Under the pieces are notes generated by a model. The model was given only the letters and a program-made list of their open reading frames with translations, searched no databases and was not told the origin of the DNA. 64,000 nt of DNA from Dyadobacter tibetensis Y620-1 (GTDB taxonomy: Bacteria > Bacteroidota > Bacteroidia > Cytophagales > Spirosomataceae): assembly GCF_000566685.1 (NCBI RefSeq), contig NZ_AZQN01000004.1, positions 533,031-597,030 on the forward strand, in the 5' to 3' direction. Positions within the stretch are counted from its first letter, which is position 1. Every line of letters begins with the position of its first letter. The translations under genes and the position numbers were made by a program. This document shows positions 8,822 through 18,479 of this stretch, piece by piece.

Positions 8822-9202
8822 ATGAAAATTGTAATTATAGAAGATGAGGAAGATTTGGGTGTTTTGATGCGAAATTTTCTCATGAATCAATTCAAATCGA
8901 TATCCCCAAATACTGAGGTAAAAATAGCACATACTTTATCAGAAGGGAAGGATTGCATTGATTCACTTAAACCAGACTGGGTGTTTCTGGACAATAATCT
9001 TCCTGATGGGAAGGGTATTAATGAAATTGTATGCATTCGCTCCACATCCGTTTCAGAGAAAGTAACCATTGTAATGATGAGTGCTATGACGAACTTGAAA
9101 GAAGAAGCTTTAAGTAAGGGGGCTGATTATTTTTTGGACAAACCTATAAGCTTTGCTGCCGTTTCTCAGATCATATCCAGACAAAATCCTATTGATTTTT
9201 GA
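8822..9202 (+). CDS. Stand-alone response regulator receiver (CheY-like)
   Basis: A 126-residue single receiver domain with no output domain. Key residues are present: acidic pair Glu7/Asp8, phospho-acceptor Asp57 in VFLDNNLPDG, Ser87 in VMMSAMT and Lys107 in FLDKPIS. Such proteins pass phosphate in relays or act by protein-protein contact. No histidine kinase is adjacent (the nearest lies at 19.9 kb with its own regulator), so the partner is unknown. The gene stands alone, convergent with the large TPR gene. Confidence 0.9.
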   Translation: MKIVIIEDEEDLGVLMRNFLMNQFKSISPNTEVKIAHTLSEGKDCIDSLKPDWVFLDNNLPDGKGINEIVCIRSTSVSEKVTIVMMSAMTNLKEEALSKGADYFLDKPISFAAVSQIISRQNPIDF

Positions 9203-9277
9203 GTAAAATAAGGGTCAAAAACCTTATCAGCTTTCCCAAATCGTAGAATATTTTACGCAACCCGTGTTTCCGGCTTT

Positions 9278-11560
9278 TTAGCGCCACAACAGCGGACACT
9301 GAGTACCCGATTTACTCTTTCTCCCGGGCATTTTAATCTTCTGACTCCTATACTTTACTTTTCGCTTCGCTTCTACTAATGCTGGCTTACTGTCATAAGC
9401 GAGCAAGTTAAAATCTAACTCGGGTATAAAGTAATCTTCCTTGTACTTTGACACAGGTAAGGGCATAAAATGCCGTCCTGGAAAAGTAAGGGTATCGTAA
9501 ACATAATCGTAAAGATAGATCGTTACAAAGCCGTCTCTGCTGTATTTAATTCCAATGTCCGAATAAGGACCATCATCACCTGTCGAAGCCACTAACCGCA
9601 TCATCTCCTTTTGTTTACCTTTTGCCAGAATATCCATATTATACTGGAATACCCGGTGTAAAGAATCAATCTGCAAAGCCACACCTAAATAATACTTTGC
9701 ATCTTTGAGCATCTCCCTTCCTGCAAACATCACTGCAGTATTATTGAGGGCACTTTTATCCTGATAGTTTTGGTAGCTGAGCTGAGCCTGATCATATTTT
9801 TCCCAATACCGGTAGACATTCCCTTGATTTACATTATAAAACTTCCTTGTCGGTGCCACTTCCATGGCTTTTTTGAAATCTTTAAAGGCACCTTCATACC
9901 TTTCGTTGGCCTCTTCCAATTGCCTTCTCTGTTCGTGTCTATTACCCAGGTAAGACTGAACAATACCATGATTATTATGCAAAAAAGATTTATCAGGATG
10001 CTCTGTAATCAGACTATCAAAGAGAGCCATTGCCCGATCGAGACGGTCATTCTCCAGCATTACTACCCCCCAACCGTTTTGAGCATTCAGGTTGTCGGTC
10101 TTCAAAGAGATTGCTGTTTTAAATACTGGATAAGCTTTATTAAACATATCAAAGTGAAGTAATAAATTACCATAATTACTCCACATTTCACTATATCCCT
10201 TCTCTAAATTAAGGGCCTTAGCCAGAAAGGTGCCAGCACCGCTGTATTGTTTTCTAGAGATTAAGATATTACTTAACCCACCCATAGCCTCATAACGTTT
10301 AGGATCTAGGGTAAGTGCAGTCTGAAAGGCTTTTTCCGCTACTTCTGTAAGCCCGAGGTGATAAGCAGAAAAACCTTTAGTGACAAAAAGGTCTGCATGG
10401 TAGGGATTCTGTTCACTCAGGGCCAGCGCACCAGATTCGAAATCAGAAAGTGCCTGACTGAAATGCTGCATTCCGTAATGAGCCACCGCCCTTCCAAGAA
10501 AGGCATTAGCGAAGCTGCTGTCAATTTTCACCGCTCTATCGAATAAATTGAAGGCAAACTCATATTCCCTTTTGGACAGATGAACATTTCCGATTCCGCA
10601 AAGAAGTGCAGGGGTTTCGCGCATGGTAGAGGCTGCCAGCCGGTAATATCGCATCGCTTCATCCAACTGCTGCAGACCGTAATAGGCATGACCTAATCCC
10701 AGATAAGCTTCATTTTTATATCGGGTTTCTTTCGTAGCCAGATAACGGTCAAACATTTCCCTGGCCTTACCATATTCATGAGTCGAAAGCAGGGCATTGG
10801 CATAGCGAATTTGAGCCTTAGGGTAGCGCCGAGAGACTTTCTCAAAATCCTTTACAGCCCTTTTGTCTTCCTGCTGGGACATATATAGGTCCCCCCGTAG
10901 TAGCCGATAGACCCCTAACTCATTTTTTTGTTTGATTGCAGTCGAAACTTCCTCGATTGCCTTCTCATATTGCTGGTTATGTTTATAAAAAAGCCCGCTA
11001 TTATAATGCCATTTGCCCGGTTGACGACCCGCGTTCTGTCCTTCCAAATAGTTCATCCCCTCTTGGATGAGCCCTTTCTTTCCATATCCATAAAGGCTAT
11101 TAATGAGCACACCGGCATTCGATTCCAGGCCTGCCCAGTCAGCCTGAGCCGATTCCAGCTTTCCCGCCATAATCGAGATTAGTCCACGATTGTATCGCAT
11201 TTGATCGGGCTGCCCTGTAAAATCGGCATTACCAAATATTCTGTGGGCTTGGTGAAAGCTCCCACTAAGGGAGGCCAATACGGCTTCATTATTTTGTTTG
11301 AGCAGGGAATCGCCAACCTCGTACCGGGAGGCATGATAGCGGTCATATGCGATTTGTAATTGTCTGAGTTTTTTTTGGTATTCGGGCGCTTTCAGCAATG
11401 ACATATTATGCTCTTCGAATGCCCGATTGTAATCAGGCAAAATAGCCATAAACTTTTGCTGGCAGTCGGCAAAGGTTTGTGCATATAGCCCAGCAATAGA
11501 GCCCAAATAAAGCGTCAATAGAATGATCCAACGAAGAAGACGGGTACCATGTCTTGTCAT
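9278..11560 (-). CDS. Secreted tetratricopeptide-repeat protein, 760 aa
   Basis: An N-terminal signal peptide (hydrophobic LLRWIILLTLYLGSIAGLYA, then Q) is followed by a long TPR solenoid covering roughly residues 130-640; the repeat pattern with Gly/Ala at fixed spacing and YY or YR pairs is clear (for example KARDMFDRYLA-like and AYLGLGHAYYGLQQLDEA units). The last ~110 residues are not TPR and end in a basic, Arg/Lys-rich tail with one Cys. It is probably periplasmic or outer-membrane-associated and works as a protein-binding scaffold. The function is not identifiable and there is no operon partner: the upstream DUF1080 gene is 112 nt away on the same strand and the downstream gene is convergent. 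Confidence 0.82.
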   Translation of the reverse strand: MTRHGTRLLRWIILLTLYLGSIAGLYAQTFADCQQKFMAILPDYNRAFEEHNMSLLKAPEYQKKLRQLQIAYDRYHASRYEVGDSLLKQNNEAVLASLSGSFHQAHRIFGNADFTGQPDQMRYNRGLISIMAGKLESAQADWAGLESNAGVLINSLYGYGKKGLIQEGMNYLEGQNAGRQPGKWHYNSGLFYKHNQQYEKAIEEVSTAIKQKNELGVYRLLRGDLYMSQQEDKRAVKDFEKVSRRYPKAQIRYANALLSTHEYGKAREMFDRYLATKETRYKNEAYLGLGHAYYGLQQLDEAMRYYRLAASTMRETPALLCGIGNVHLSKREYEFAFNLFDRAVKIDSSFANAFLGRAVAHYGMQHFSQALSDFESGALALSEQNPYHADLFVTKGFSAYHLGLTEVAEKAFQTALTLDPKRYEAMGGLSNILISRKQYSGAGTFLAKALNLEKGYSEMWSNYGNLLLHFDMFNKAYPVFKTAISLKTDNLNAQNGWGVVMLENDRLDRAMALFDSLITEHPDKSFLHNNHGIVQSYLGNRHEQRRQLEEANERYEGAFKDFKKAMEVAPTRKFYNVNQGNVYRYWEKYDQAQLSYQNYQDKSALNNTAVMFAGREMLKDAKYYLGVALQIDSLHRVFQYNMDILAKGKQKEMMRLVASTGDDGPYSDIGIKYSRDGFVTIYLYDYVYDTLTFPGRHFMPLPVSKYKEDYFIPELDFNLLAYDSKPALVEAKRKVKYRSQKIKMPGRKSKSGTQCPLLWR

Positions 11561-11672
11561 ATGAATACAGGGCGGAAACGGGTTTCAGCCTTATTTAGAG
11601 GAAGGGTCAGAACAATGGCAGTAAAAATACCAATAATTTGTCTAAATCATTAACCGTTCGCTCAGAATATGC

Positions 11673-12404
11673 TTATTTATAACCAGTTGCTTTGAGTTTG
11701 ATATTCCGAAACCATACGGAGCTCCCCCAATCTTGCAGGCCAATTCTACCGGAAAGATCATTCTGAGCAATCGGTGCAGTACTGATTTTACTATTTGCAA
11801 TCTTTTGCTTCCAATCCGCACTTCCTACCTGATGCTCTTGTACAATAAATCCATTTTGTATTACTGTGAGTTTACCTTTCTTAAATATCACATGTACCGA
11901 ATTCCATTCTCCAACGGGATTGATTTCCCTCAATCGGGCATTGGCAACCCCAAAAAAATCGCCAGCCCTGTGCGTATTCTCCTTGGCTCCTTCATAAATC
12001 TGATCATCCAGAACCTGAAGTTCAAGGCCTGTATTGTAGATATGGGGATATTTCTTCTCTTCTTTAACAAAAAAGAAAATTCCACTATTGGTATATTTTT
12101 CGACTTTCCAATCGGCTTTAAACTCAAAATCACCCTTAATCGAAAAATCAGTAACCAAATCACCCCCGTCCGGTGCCTTATTACCCGCCCGCTGTGGAAC
12201 ATGAAGCTTTAAGCTTCCCTGATCTACCAGCCAGCTTTTCCCGGGTAGCCCGGCACCGTAAACATGCCAGCCCTTTAGGTCTTTCCCGTTAAACAGCAGG
12301 GCCCATCCCTCTGTTTTTTCCTGAACCGACAAGCTGTTAATCGCTTGTGCCCAAGCAAACTTGCTACTTATGAGGCAGAGTAATCCTATTAATAAAATGC
12401 GCAT
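11673..12404 (-). CDS. Secreted DUF1080 (3-keto-disaccharide hydrolase fold) protein
   Basis: A 243-residue DUF1080 protein with a signal peptide (MRILLIGLLCLISSKFAWAQ). The family signature is the early GWALLFNGKDLKGWHVYG, followed by GDFEFKADWKV, SGIFFFVKEE, NTGLELQVLDD, THRAGDFFG and GRIGLQDWG. The fold is a concanavalin-like jelly roll. Bacteroidota members are often in glycan loci, and some hydrolyse 3-keto-glucosides. The frame extends back to a TTG at 12425, but the ATG at 12402-12404 puts the signal peptide directly at the N-terminus. No oxidoreductase partner is nearby. Confidence 0.87.
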   Translation of the reverse strand: MRILLIGLLCLISSKFAWAQAINSLSVQEKTEGWALLFNGKDLKGWHVYGAGLPGKSWLVDQGSLKLHVPQRAGNKAPDGGDLVTDFSIKGDFEFKADWKVEKYTNSGIFFFVKEEKKYPHIYNTGLELQVLDDQIYEGAKENTHRAGDFFGVANARLREINPVGEWNSVHVIFKKGKLTVIQNGFIVQEHQVGSADWKQKIANSKISTAPIAQNDLSGRIGLQDWGSSVWFRNIKLKATGYK

Positions 12405-12539
12405 GATTCGGAATGATTGGATCAATAAAAATTAAATATAAACACATCCTTCCAATTTTTCCTTATTAAATAAAGAAGGGGCAGGCCTACAATGCCCCAT
12501 ATTTATAAATAAAATATTGCGTCCAATTTGGGGAGAGGA

Positions 12540-12597
12540 TTTTGATCAGGATCCTATTCTATTTAAATACATTCGATAGCCAGAACCCTGATCAAAA
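12540..12597. repeat. Inverted repeat downstream of the GH65 gene
   Basis: Arms of 11 bp, TTTTGATCAGG at 12540-12550 and its exact complement at 12587-12597, separated by 36 nt. Together with the adjacent hairpin at 12600-12631 it makes a double structure in the 213-nt gap between the GH65 and DUF1080 genes. Confidence 0.55.
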
Positions 12598-12632
12598 TTA
12601 CTGGCATGATTAATCTCTTAGTCATGCCAGTT
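12598..12632 (-). terminator. Probable terminator of the pgmB-GH65 operon
   Basis: A perfect 10-bp stem (12600-12609 with 12622-12631), loop 12 nt, lying 8 nt beyond the GH65 stop codon. On the minus strand it is followed by AATTTTGAT, a weak T tract. Confidence 0.6.
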
Positions 12633-12639
12633 ATAAAAA

Positions 12640-14961
12640 TTATAAGCTAACGGTTTCACTGGCTCCCCCCGCAACAAAGATGCGCTCGTCGCCCACCATA
12701 AGAGTGAGATCTTGCTGAGATATATTATGTACCTCCACTGTGTTTTGGGTTACCTCCACCGAGAGCAGACTGCCCCTGAAGCCAATACGAAAACTATATC
12801 GACTCCATTGCTCGGGAAGATAAGGCTTTAGCGACAAGAGTCCCTGACGCACCCGTTGGCCAGCAAATCCTTTGACTACACTCATCCAAGTACCCGCCAT
12901 GGAAGTAATGTGTAATCCATCTTCGGTATCATTATTGTAGTCGTCCAAATCTAAGCGTGCCGTCCGCAGGTACATCTCGTAGGCTTTTTCTTTCAGCCCC
13001 AGCCCGGCGGCTAATATCGCATGAACGCAGGGAGATAATGAGGACTCATGTACGGTCATTGGCTCGTAAAAATCGAAGTTACGACGAATTTCATCTTGTT
13101 GGAAATCTTCTTCAAACAGATAGATTCCCTGCAAAACATCGGCTTGTTTAATAAAGCAAGAGCGGAGAATTCGATCCCAGGACCAATTCTGATTGATGGG
13201 TCGCTCGGGTGTGATATCCTCTACAGTCATCAAATGCTTGTCCAGGAACCCCTGCTGCTGTAAAAATACTCTTTTGGCATCATCATAGGGAAAATACATA
13301 TGATCGATAATATGTCTCCAATCTCCCATTTCGCCATTTAGGTCAAAATTTGTTTTGAAGATCACATCATTAAGACGAGCCGAATCTTTCTCCCAAAGAT
13401 TATTAATTACCTCCAGGGTATACTTCAGCGTCCAAACTGCTATGTAATTGGTATACCAGTTGTTATTGACATTATTTTCGTATTCGTTTGGCCCGGTAAC
13501 ACCTAACATTACGTATTTCCCCTTCTGGGTCGACCAATTTACCCGTTGCTTCCAGAAGCGGGAGATGGCAATCAGAACTTCGATACCGTATTGAGAGACA
13601 TACGATTCATCGCCGGTATAGCGGGTATAATCGTAAATAGCAAAGGCGATTGCACCATTTCTGTGAATCTCTTCGAAGGTAATTTCCCATTCATTATGGC
13701 ACTCCTCCCCATTCATTGTTACCATTGGATACAGAGCAGCTCCCCCTGTAAAACCTAACTTCTGAGCATTTTCTATCGCTTTCTGCAGATGTTTGTACCG
13801 ATAGATCAACAGATTTCTAGCTACGCCCGACTCGGCAGTACTCAGATAAAATGGAATACAATAAGCCTCGGTATCCCAATAAGTACTACCTCCATATTTC
13901 TCACCCGTAAATCCTTTGGGACCAATATTGAGTGTTTCATCTTCTCCGGTATAGGTCTGTTGCAGATGAAAAATATTAAAACGAATTCCCTGTTGAGCCG
14001 CTTTATCCCCTTCTATGACGATGTCGTTAAATTCCCATTTTCTTGCCCAGGCAGCCTGATGTTCTGCCAACATTTGGGAAAACCCTTTCCCCGTTATTCG
14101 GTCCAGATAAGTTTTCGCTGATTCCAGGAGTTTATCCGTGTCTCCATCTGTAGCAGCCAGGTTGACGGCATATTTATACAGGGTCATTTCTTGACCAGCT
14201 CTCAGATCCAGAGTGACCGCCCCGCCTACGTATTTTTCGTTCCTAATAGGCAATGACTGGTAGTCTGTTGCCAGATCATTGATCCGAATATTGAAACGCA
14301 TACCGGTAGCCACCTGAAACTGCTCTACTCCGTAAGGATTAGGTTTGGTTTCGAGAATCAAATGTCCTTCAGAAAAGCTAGTCTCTCTGTGTAACTCATT
14401 CCAGAAGGTTTCCTCATAATTGGAATCGCGGTTACGAATATTCCCGTCCAGATAAGGCGTAATGGTTACTATTTCATCGAAATCCAGTAAAGTGATGCTA
14501 TACCTTATTGCAGCACCCCGATCGTCGGCCATACTACAGAAGCGGGTGGAATGAAGCTGTATCGCTCCTCCCCCAGGCAGCGTTAAGGTGACCTTGCGAT
14601 CCAAGGTACCTTCTTTCATATTTAAGGTTCGGGTAAACTGCTGAATCAGACATTTATTCAAATCCAGGGTTTCCTCCCCAATTTTCACATCTATACCTAC
14701 CCAGTTGCAGGCGTTGAGAACTTTAGCAAAATAGTTAGGATAGCCGTTTTTCCACCAGCCCACCCGGGTCTTATCGGGAAAGTATACCCCTGCGACGTAA
14801 TTCCCCAACAGGGTTTTTCCCGAGTAGTGCTCCTCAAAATTCCCTCTTTGCCCCATACGGCCATTGCCCAAGCTCATTAAGCTTTCAGAAATCTCATTAT
14901 TAGCTTCATGAAATCCTTCTTCTATGATACACCAATCGTCGTGTGTTATATAATTCTTCAT
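12640..14961 (-). CDS. GH65 glycoside phosphorylase, probable maltose phosphorylase
   Basis: A 773-residue cytoplasmic GH65 enzyme. The N-terminal beta-sandwich (~1-300) begins with EGFHEANNEISESLMSLGNG. The (alpha/alpha)6 catalytic barrel contains KYGGSTYWDTEAYCIPFY and the TGPNEYENNVNNNWYTN motif whose Glu493 should be the general acid; a small C-terminal sandwich follows. These motifs and the length match maltose phosphorylases (maltose + Pi to glucose + beta-glucose-1-phosphate), although kojibiose, nigerose or trehalose specificity cannot be excluded. pgmB lies 30 nt upstream on the same strand and consumes the beta-glucose-1-phosphate, which strongly supports phosphorolysis of an alpha-glucobiose. 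Confidence 0.92.
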   Translation of the reverse strand: MKNYITHDDWCIIEEGFHEANNEISESLMSLGNGRMGQRGNFEEHYSGKTLLGNYVAGVYFPDKTRVGWWKNGYPNYFAKVLNACNWVGIDVKIGEETLDLNKCLIQQFTRTLNMKEGTLDRKVTLTLPGGGAIQLHSTRFCSMADDRGAAIRYSITLLDFDEIVTITPYLDGNIRNRDSNYEETFWNELHRETSFSEGHLILETKPNPYGVEQFQVATGMRFNIRINDLATDYQSLPIRNEKYVGGAVTLDLRAGQEMTLYKYAVNLAATDGDTDKLLESAKTYLDRITGKGFSQMLAEHQAAWARKWEFNDIVIEGDKAAQQGIRFNIFHLQQTYTGEDETLNIGPKGFTGEKYGGSTYWDTEAYCIPFYLSTAESGVARNLLIYRYKHLQKAIENAQKLGFTGGAALYPMVTMNGEECHNEWEITFEEIHRNGAIAFAIYDYTRYTGDESYVSQYGIEVLIAISRFWKQRVNWSTQKGKYVMLGVTGPNEYENNVNNNWYTNYIAVWTLKYTLEVINNLWEKDSARLNDVIFKTNFDLNGEMGDWRHIIDHMYFPYDDAKRVFLQQQGFLDKHLMTVEDITPERPINQNWSWDRILRSCFIKQADVLQGIYLFEEDFQQDEIRRNFDFYEPMTVHESSLSPCVHAILAAGLGLKEKAYEMYLRTARLDLDDYNNDTEDGLHITSMAGTWMSVVKGFAGQRVRQGLLSLKPYLPEQWSRYSFRIGFRGSLLSVEVTQNTVEVHNISQQDLTLMVGDERIFVAGGASETVSL

Positions 14962-14991
14962 ACATTTCTTTTTTAAAAGTTCTTTTAACCC

Positions 14992-15663
14992 TTAATTACT
15001 GGTATCAAACCCCAATTGAGCTTTTAGATCATCCAGTGCCAAGCCATCAAAACCCGGTAGAACCAAATCTGCTTCTGTTAACACCGTTGTAGATCCAATA
15101 CCAACCGTTTTCATCCCTGCTGCATTTCCCGCCTGAACCCCCGCCACTGCATCTTCAAAAACAATAGTTTCATAGGCTTCCACACCCAGATCCTGTGCGC
15201 CCAGCTGAAATACCTGCGGGTCGGGTTTGCCTCTGGTAACCCGATTACCATCAACAATCACTTCAAATGTTTGTAGCATTCCCAGTCTTTCCAAGATCAT
15301 AGGCGCATTTTTGCTAGCAGATCCTAATCCAATTTTTATATTTCTCGCTTTCAGCTCATCTAAGAAGTTATGAATTCCCGGTAAGGCATCGCTTGGAACT
15401 ATTTGTTGGCAGAGTTCCAGATAGCGCATATTTTTCTTGGCCGCACGCTCCAGCTTTTCCTTTTCTGGCAAGGATACAGACCCTAGGTCAAGAATAATCT
15501 CTAGGGATTCCATACGTCCCACACCCTTTAAAGCTTCATTTTGCTCTTCAGACAGATCAAAACCTAGCTCCTGGGCAAGTTCCCTCCAGGCAATATAATG
15601 GTACTTAGCTGTATCGACGATCACCCCGTCCAGGTCAAAAAGGCAAGCTTGTAGTGCAGGCAT
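14992..15663 (-). CDS. pgmB: Beta-phosphoglucomutase
   Basis: A 223-residue HAD-superfamily enzyme. Motif I is LFDLDGVIVDTAKYHYIAW with nucleophile Asp and acid/base Asp two residues later. The cap contains LKGVGRMESLEII, typical of beta-PGM. GLGSASKNAP is motif II, RGKPDPQVF carries the Lys, and VFEDAVAGVQA is motif IV. It converts beta-glucose-1-phosphate to glucose-6-phosphate. It is the first gene of a two-gene operon with the GH65 phosphorylase (30-nt gap), divergent from the GH13 gene. Confidence 0.95.
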   Translation of the reverse strand: MPALQACLFDLDGVIVDTAKYHYIAWRELAQELGFDLSEEQNEALKGVGRMESLEIILDLGSVSLPEKEKLERAAKKNMRYLELCQQIVPSDALPGIHNFLDELKARNIKIGLGSASKNAPMILERLGMLQTFEVIVDGNRVTRGKPDPQVFQLGAQDLGVEAYETIVFEDAVAGVQAGNAAGMKTVGIGSTTVLTEADLVLPGFDGLALDDLKAQLGFDTSN

Positions 15664-15798
15664 ATCATTTCAAATTTAATATCTTGCAAAATAGTGAAAG
15701 AACAACGGAATTTTAAAAACAATCGATAATATCAATTTTGAATGGCTTGTCTAACCATATTCCTTTCAAAATGATCCTATTGAACAAGTTATCTATCA

Positions 15799-17544
15799 AT
15801 GAATTTGAATAATCAACATAAGCTAGTCATTTATCAGATTTTTACACGGCTATTTTCCAATCAAAATATCACCAATAAGCCTTGGGGAAGTATTTCGGAA
15901 AATGGGACGGGCAAGTTTAACGACATAAATGACGCAGCTCTTACCTCCTTAAAAACCTTTGGCGTAACTCATCTATGGTATACAGGGGTTATCGCACATG
16001 CCAGCCTTACTGACTATTCCCAGTACGGAATTCGGCCATACCATCCTTTGATTGTCAAAGGAAAAGCTGGCTCCCCCTATGCCATCCGAGACTATTATGA
16101 TGTAGACCCAGATTTGGCCGTAAATGTAGCACTTCGCATGCGGGAATTTGAAGAACTACTGGAACGTACTAAGAAAAACAACCTTAAAACCATCATCGAT
16201 TTTGTTCCTAACCACGTGGCCAGATCCTATTGCTCCCAGGCTCGACCTGAGGGCGTAAGAGATTTCGGACAGGATGATGATCCTACCAAGGCCTTCGACC
16301 CTAAAAACAATTTTTATTATATCCCTTCTCAGGAATTTGTAGTTCCCGAGGGGCCTGCCCCTGCCATACCCATTACCGGCCCATATGTTGAGTCGCCAGC
16401 CAAAGCTACCGGCAACGACGTCTTTAATGCTCATCCCAGTGTGTACGATTGGTATGAAACGGTAAAATTAAATTACGGTGTTGATTACCTAAATCAGCAA
16501 AAAAAGCACTTTGATCCAATTCCCTCCACCTGGGATAAAATGTATGATATCCTCGCCTATTGGACGGACAAAGGAGTAGACGGATTTAGGTGTGACATGG
16601 CTGAAATGGTACCTGTGGAATTTTGGGGATGGGTAATTCCTAAAGTTAAAATGCTTAATCCGGAGATTATCTTTATCGCGGAAATTTATAATCCTGCCGC
16701 CTATCATACCTATATTTTCCAGGGACATTTCGATTATTTGTATGATAAAGTAGGCCTGTATAATACTTTGCGCCCCCTTATGGAAGGGCACGGAGATGCC
16801 AGGGAGATTACTCAGCTATGGCAAAATGAATCGGGAGATATAGCCCATCATATGTTACGATTCCTGGAGAATCATGATGAACAGCGCATTGCATCAGAGT
16901 TTTTTGCCGGAGACCCATGGGTAGCGGTTCCGGCCATAACGCTTAGCGCCACCCTACACACAGGCCCCTTTATGCTGTATGCAGGGCAGGAATTGGGTGT
17001 AAATCCCACCGAAAATGAAGGTTTTCAAGGAAAGGATGGGCGTAGTACGATCTTTGATTATTGGGGTATACCCGAAATGCAGGAATGGATCAATGGAGGA
17101 AAATATAATCTGGAAAAGCTAAATGCTCCCGTAAGGAAATTGCGCGATTTTTATGCTAACCTAAACCAGCTGATCCTCAACCATGAAGCCATTTATGCTG
17201 GGGAATTTTACGATCTACAATATGTAAACGGCTTTGGTCAGAGTCCTAATTATGACGAGCGAAAGTTATTTTCTTATTTGCGCTACACGCAAAACGAAAA
17301 ATTATTATTCGTGATTAATTTTGACCGCGCTAAAACCTTTAACACCCTAGTAAAAATTCCCGATCATGCTTGGTTTGAAAACATGAAGCTGGAAAACCCG
17401 GAAAAATATCGTCTTAAATCGATTTTTCCCCTCGAAGCAATGCGCAGTGAAATTCCTGCCTCAGGGATTACGGTACAGGGACTTACCCTGACACTGAAAC
17501 CCCTTGATGTCTGGGTACTCCGGATTGAAGACGTAAAGGCATAA
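15799..17544 (+). CDS. Cytosolic GH13 alpha-amylase-family enzyme
   Basis: A 581-residue GH13 protein with no signal peptide. The catalytic (beta/alpha)8 barrel has all four conserved regions: IIDFVPNHV (region I), GFRCDMAEM with nucleophile Asp266, FIAEIYN with acid/base Glu295, and FLENHDEQR with Asp360. A C-terminal beta domain follows (~480-581). It would hydrolyse or transglycosylate alpha-1,4-glucans inside the cell and could supply maltose to the divergent GH65/pgmB operon, 135 nt away. The subfamily cannot be assigned by eye. The ATG at 15799 directly precedes the first strand (KLVIYQIFTRLF), so the start looks right. Confidence 0.9.
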   Translation: MNLNNQHKLVIYQIFTRLFSNQNITNKPWGSISENGTGKFNDINDAALTSLKTFGVTHLWYTGVIAHASLTDYSQYGIRPYHPLIVKGKAGSPYAIRDYYDVDPDLAVNVALRMREFEELLERTKKNNLKTIIDFVPNHVARSYCSQARPEGVRDFGQDDDPTKAFDPKNNFYYIPSQEFVVPEGPAPAIPITGPYVESPAKATGNDVFNAHPSVYDWYETVKLNYGVDYLNQQKKHFDPIPSTWDKMYDILAYWTDKGVDGFRCDMAEMVPVEFWGWVIPKVKMLNPEIIFIAEIYNPAAYHTYIFQGHFDYLYDKVGLYNTLRPLMEGHGDAREITQLWQNESGDIAHHMLRFLENHDEQRIASEFFAGDPWVAVPAITLSATLHTGPFMLYAGQELGVNPTENEGFQGKDGRSTIFDYWGIPEMQEWINGGKYNLEKLNAPVRKLRDFYANLNQLILNHEAIYAGEFYDLQYVNGFGQSPNYDERKLFSYLRYTQNEKLLFVINFDRAKTFNTLVKIPDHAWFENMKLENPEKYRLKSIFPLEAMRSEIPASGITVQGLTLTLKPLDVWVLRIEDVKA

Positions 17545-17603
17545 AATTTGCCCTAAAAAAATCCAGTTAATATATAATTGAAAGAACTTGCCCATTGGCA
17601 ACT

Positions 17604-18479
17604 ATGAAAACGCAACAAAAAGGATATAGCATCGTAAGGTTTTTAAGCCTAATGAGTGGCTTATGGCTCTTATCGTTCATTTTGCTTCCGAATCTGGTTT
17701 TAGCACAATCCAGTATTCAGAAGTTATTTGACCAAAAAATGCAATTGCCCGAACATGGAGAACCAGGACTTGAAATGCTTCGTATGAGTGAGTCATTCCT
17801 GGGTACCCCCTATATTGCACATTCCTTGGAAATTAATGCCACAGAAAAACTGGTGTGTAAATTGGACGGACTGGACTGCACCACACTTGTAGAAAACGCG
17901 GTGGCTTTAATAGTGGCAAAGGAACAGGATCATAGTTACGATTCATATAGAAACGAACTAAAAAAGTTACGATACCGTAATGGAGTAATTGAAGGTTACC
18001 CCTCCCGCTTACACTATGTTTTAGACTGGATGTATGAGAATGAAAAACGGGGTCGTCTTCAGAATATTACAGCATCAATAGGCGGGATTCCTTTTGAAAA
18101 GGAAATAAATTTTATGAGTAATCATGCTGACTTATACCCGGCTTTAACACCTACTGAAGTTTGGAAAAAAATAAAAAAACAAGAAGAAATCATCAACAAC
18201 AGAAAACATACTTATATCCCAAAGGCTGAAATTATGCGCGTGGAGGCCTTATTAAAAAACGGCGATATTGTAGCGTTTACTTCGACGGTGGAAGGATTGG
18301 ACTGTAATCATATGGGAGTTATCAGTAAAATGGGATCCCGCGCCTATTTGATTCATGCTTCGTTGACGGATAAAAAGGTTATCCTGTCTAAAGTTCCCTT
18401 AGCAGAATATACCGCTTCTGTAGCCAAACATTCGGGAATTATTGTCGCTCGCCTTAATGCTATTACCAATAATGAATAA
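17604..18479 (+). CDS. DUF1460 protein (N-acetylmuramoyl-L-alanine amidase-like, NlpC/P60 superfamily)
   Basis: A 291-residue exported protein with a hydrophobic signal ending in VLAQ. The DUF1460 motif GLDCTTLVENA carries the catalytic Cys92, and the later GLDCNHMGVIS carries the presumed catalytic His. Characterised members cleave peptidoglycan amide or peptide bonds in the periplasm. The frame reaches back to TTG 17595, but ATG 17604 is preferred. Its stop overlaps the start of the following MscS gene by 8 nt, so the two are likely translationally coupled: a wall hydrolase together with an osmotic safety valve. Confidence 0.85.
   Translation: MKTQQKGYSIVRFLSLMSGLWLLSFILLPNLVLAQSSIQKLFDQKMQLPEHGEPGLEMLRMSESFLGTPYIAHSLEINATEKLVCKLDGLDCTTLVENAVALIVAKEQDHSYDSYRNELKKLRYRNGVIEGYPSRLHYVLDWMYENEKRGRLQNITASIGGIPFEKEINFMSNHADLYPALTPTEVWKKIKKQEEIINNRKHTYIPKAEIMRVEALLKNGDIVAFTSTVEGLDCNHMGVISKMGSRAYLIHASLTDKKVILSKVPLAEYTASVAKHSGIIVARLNAITNNE

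Noticed and set aside
13048..13263. Several + strand frames inside the GH65 gene
   Set aside because: Shadows of the coding minus strand; no family similarity.
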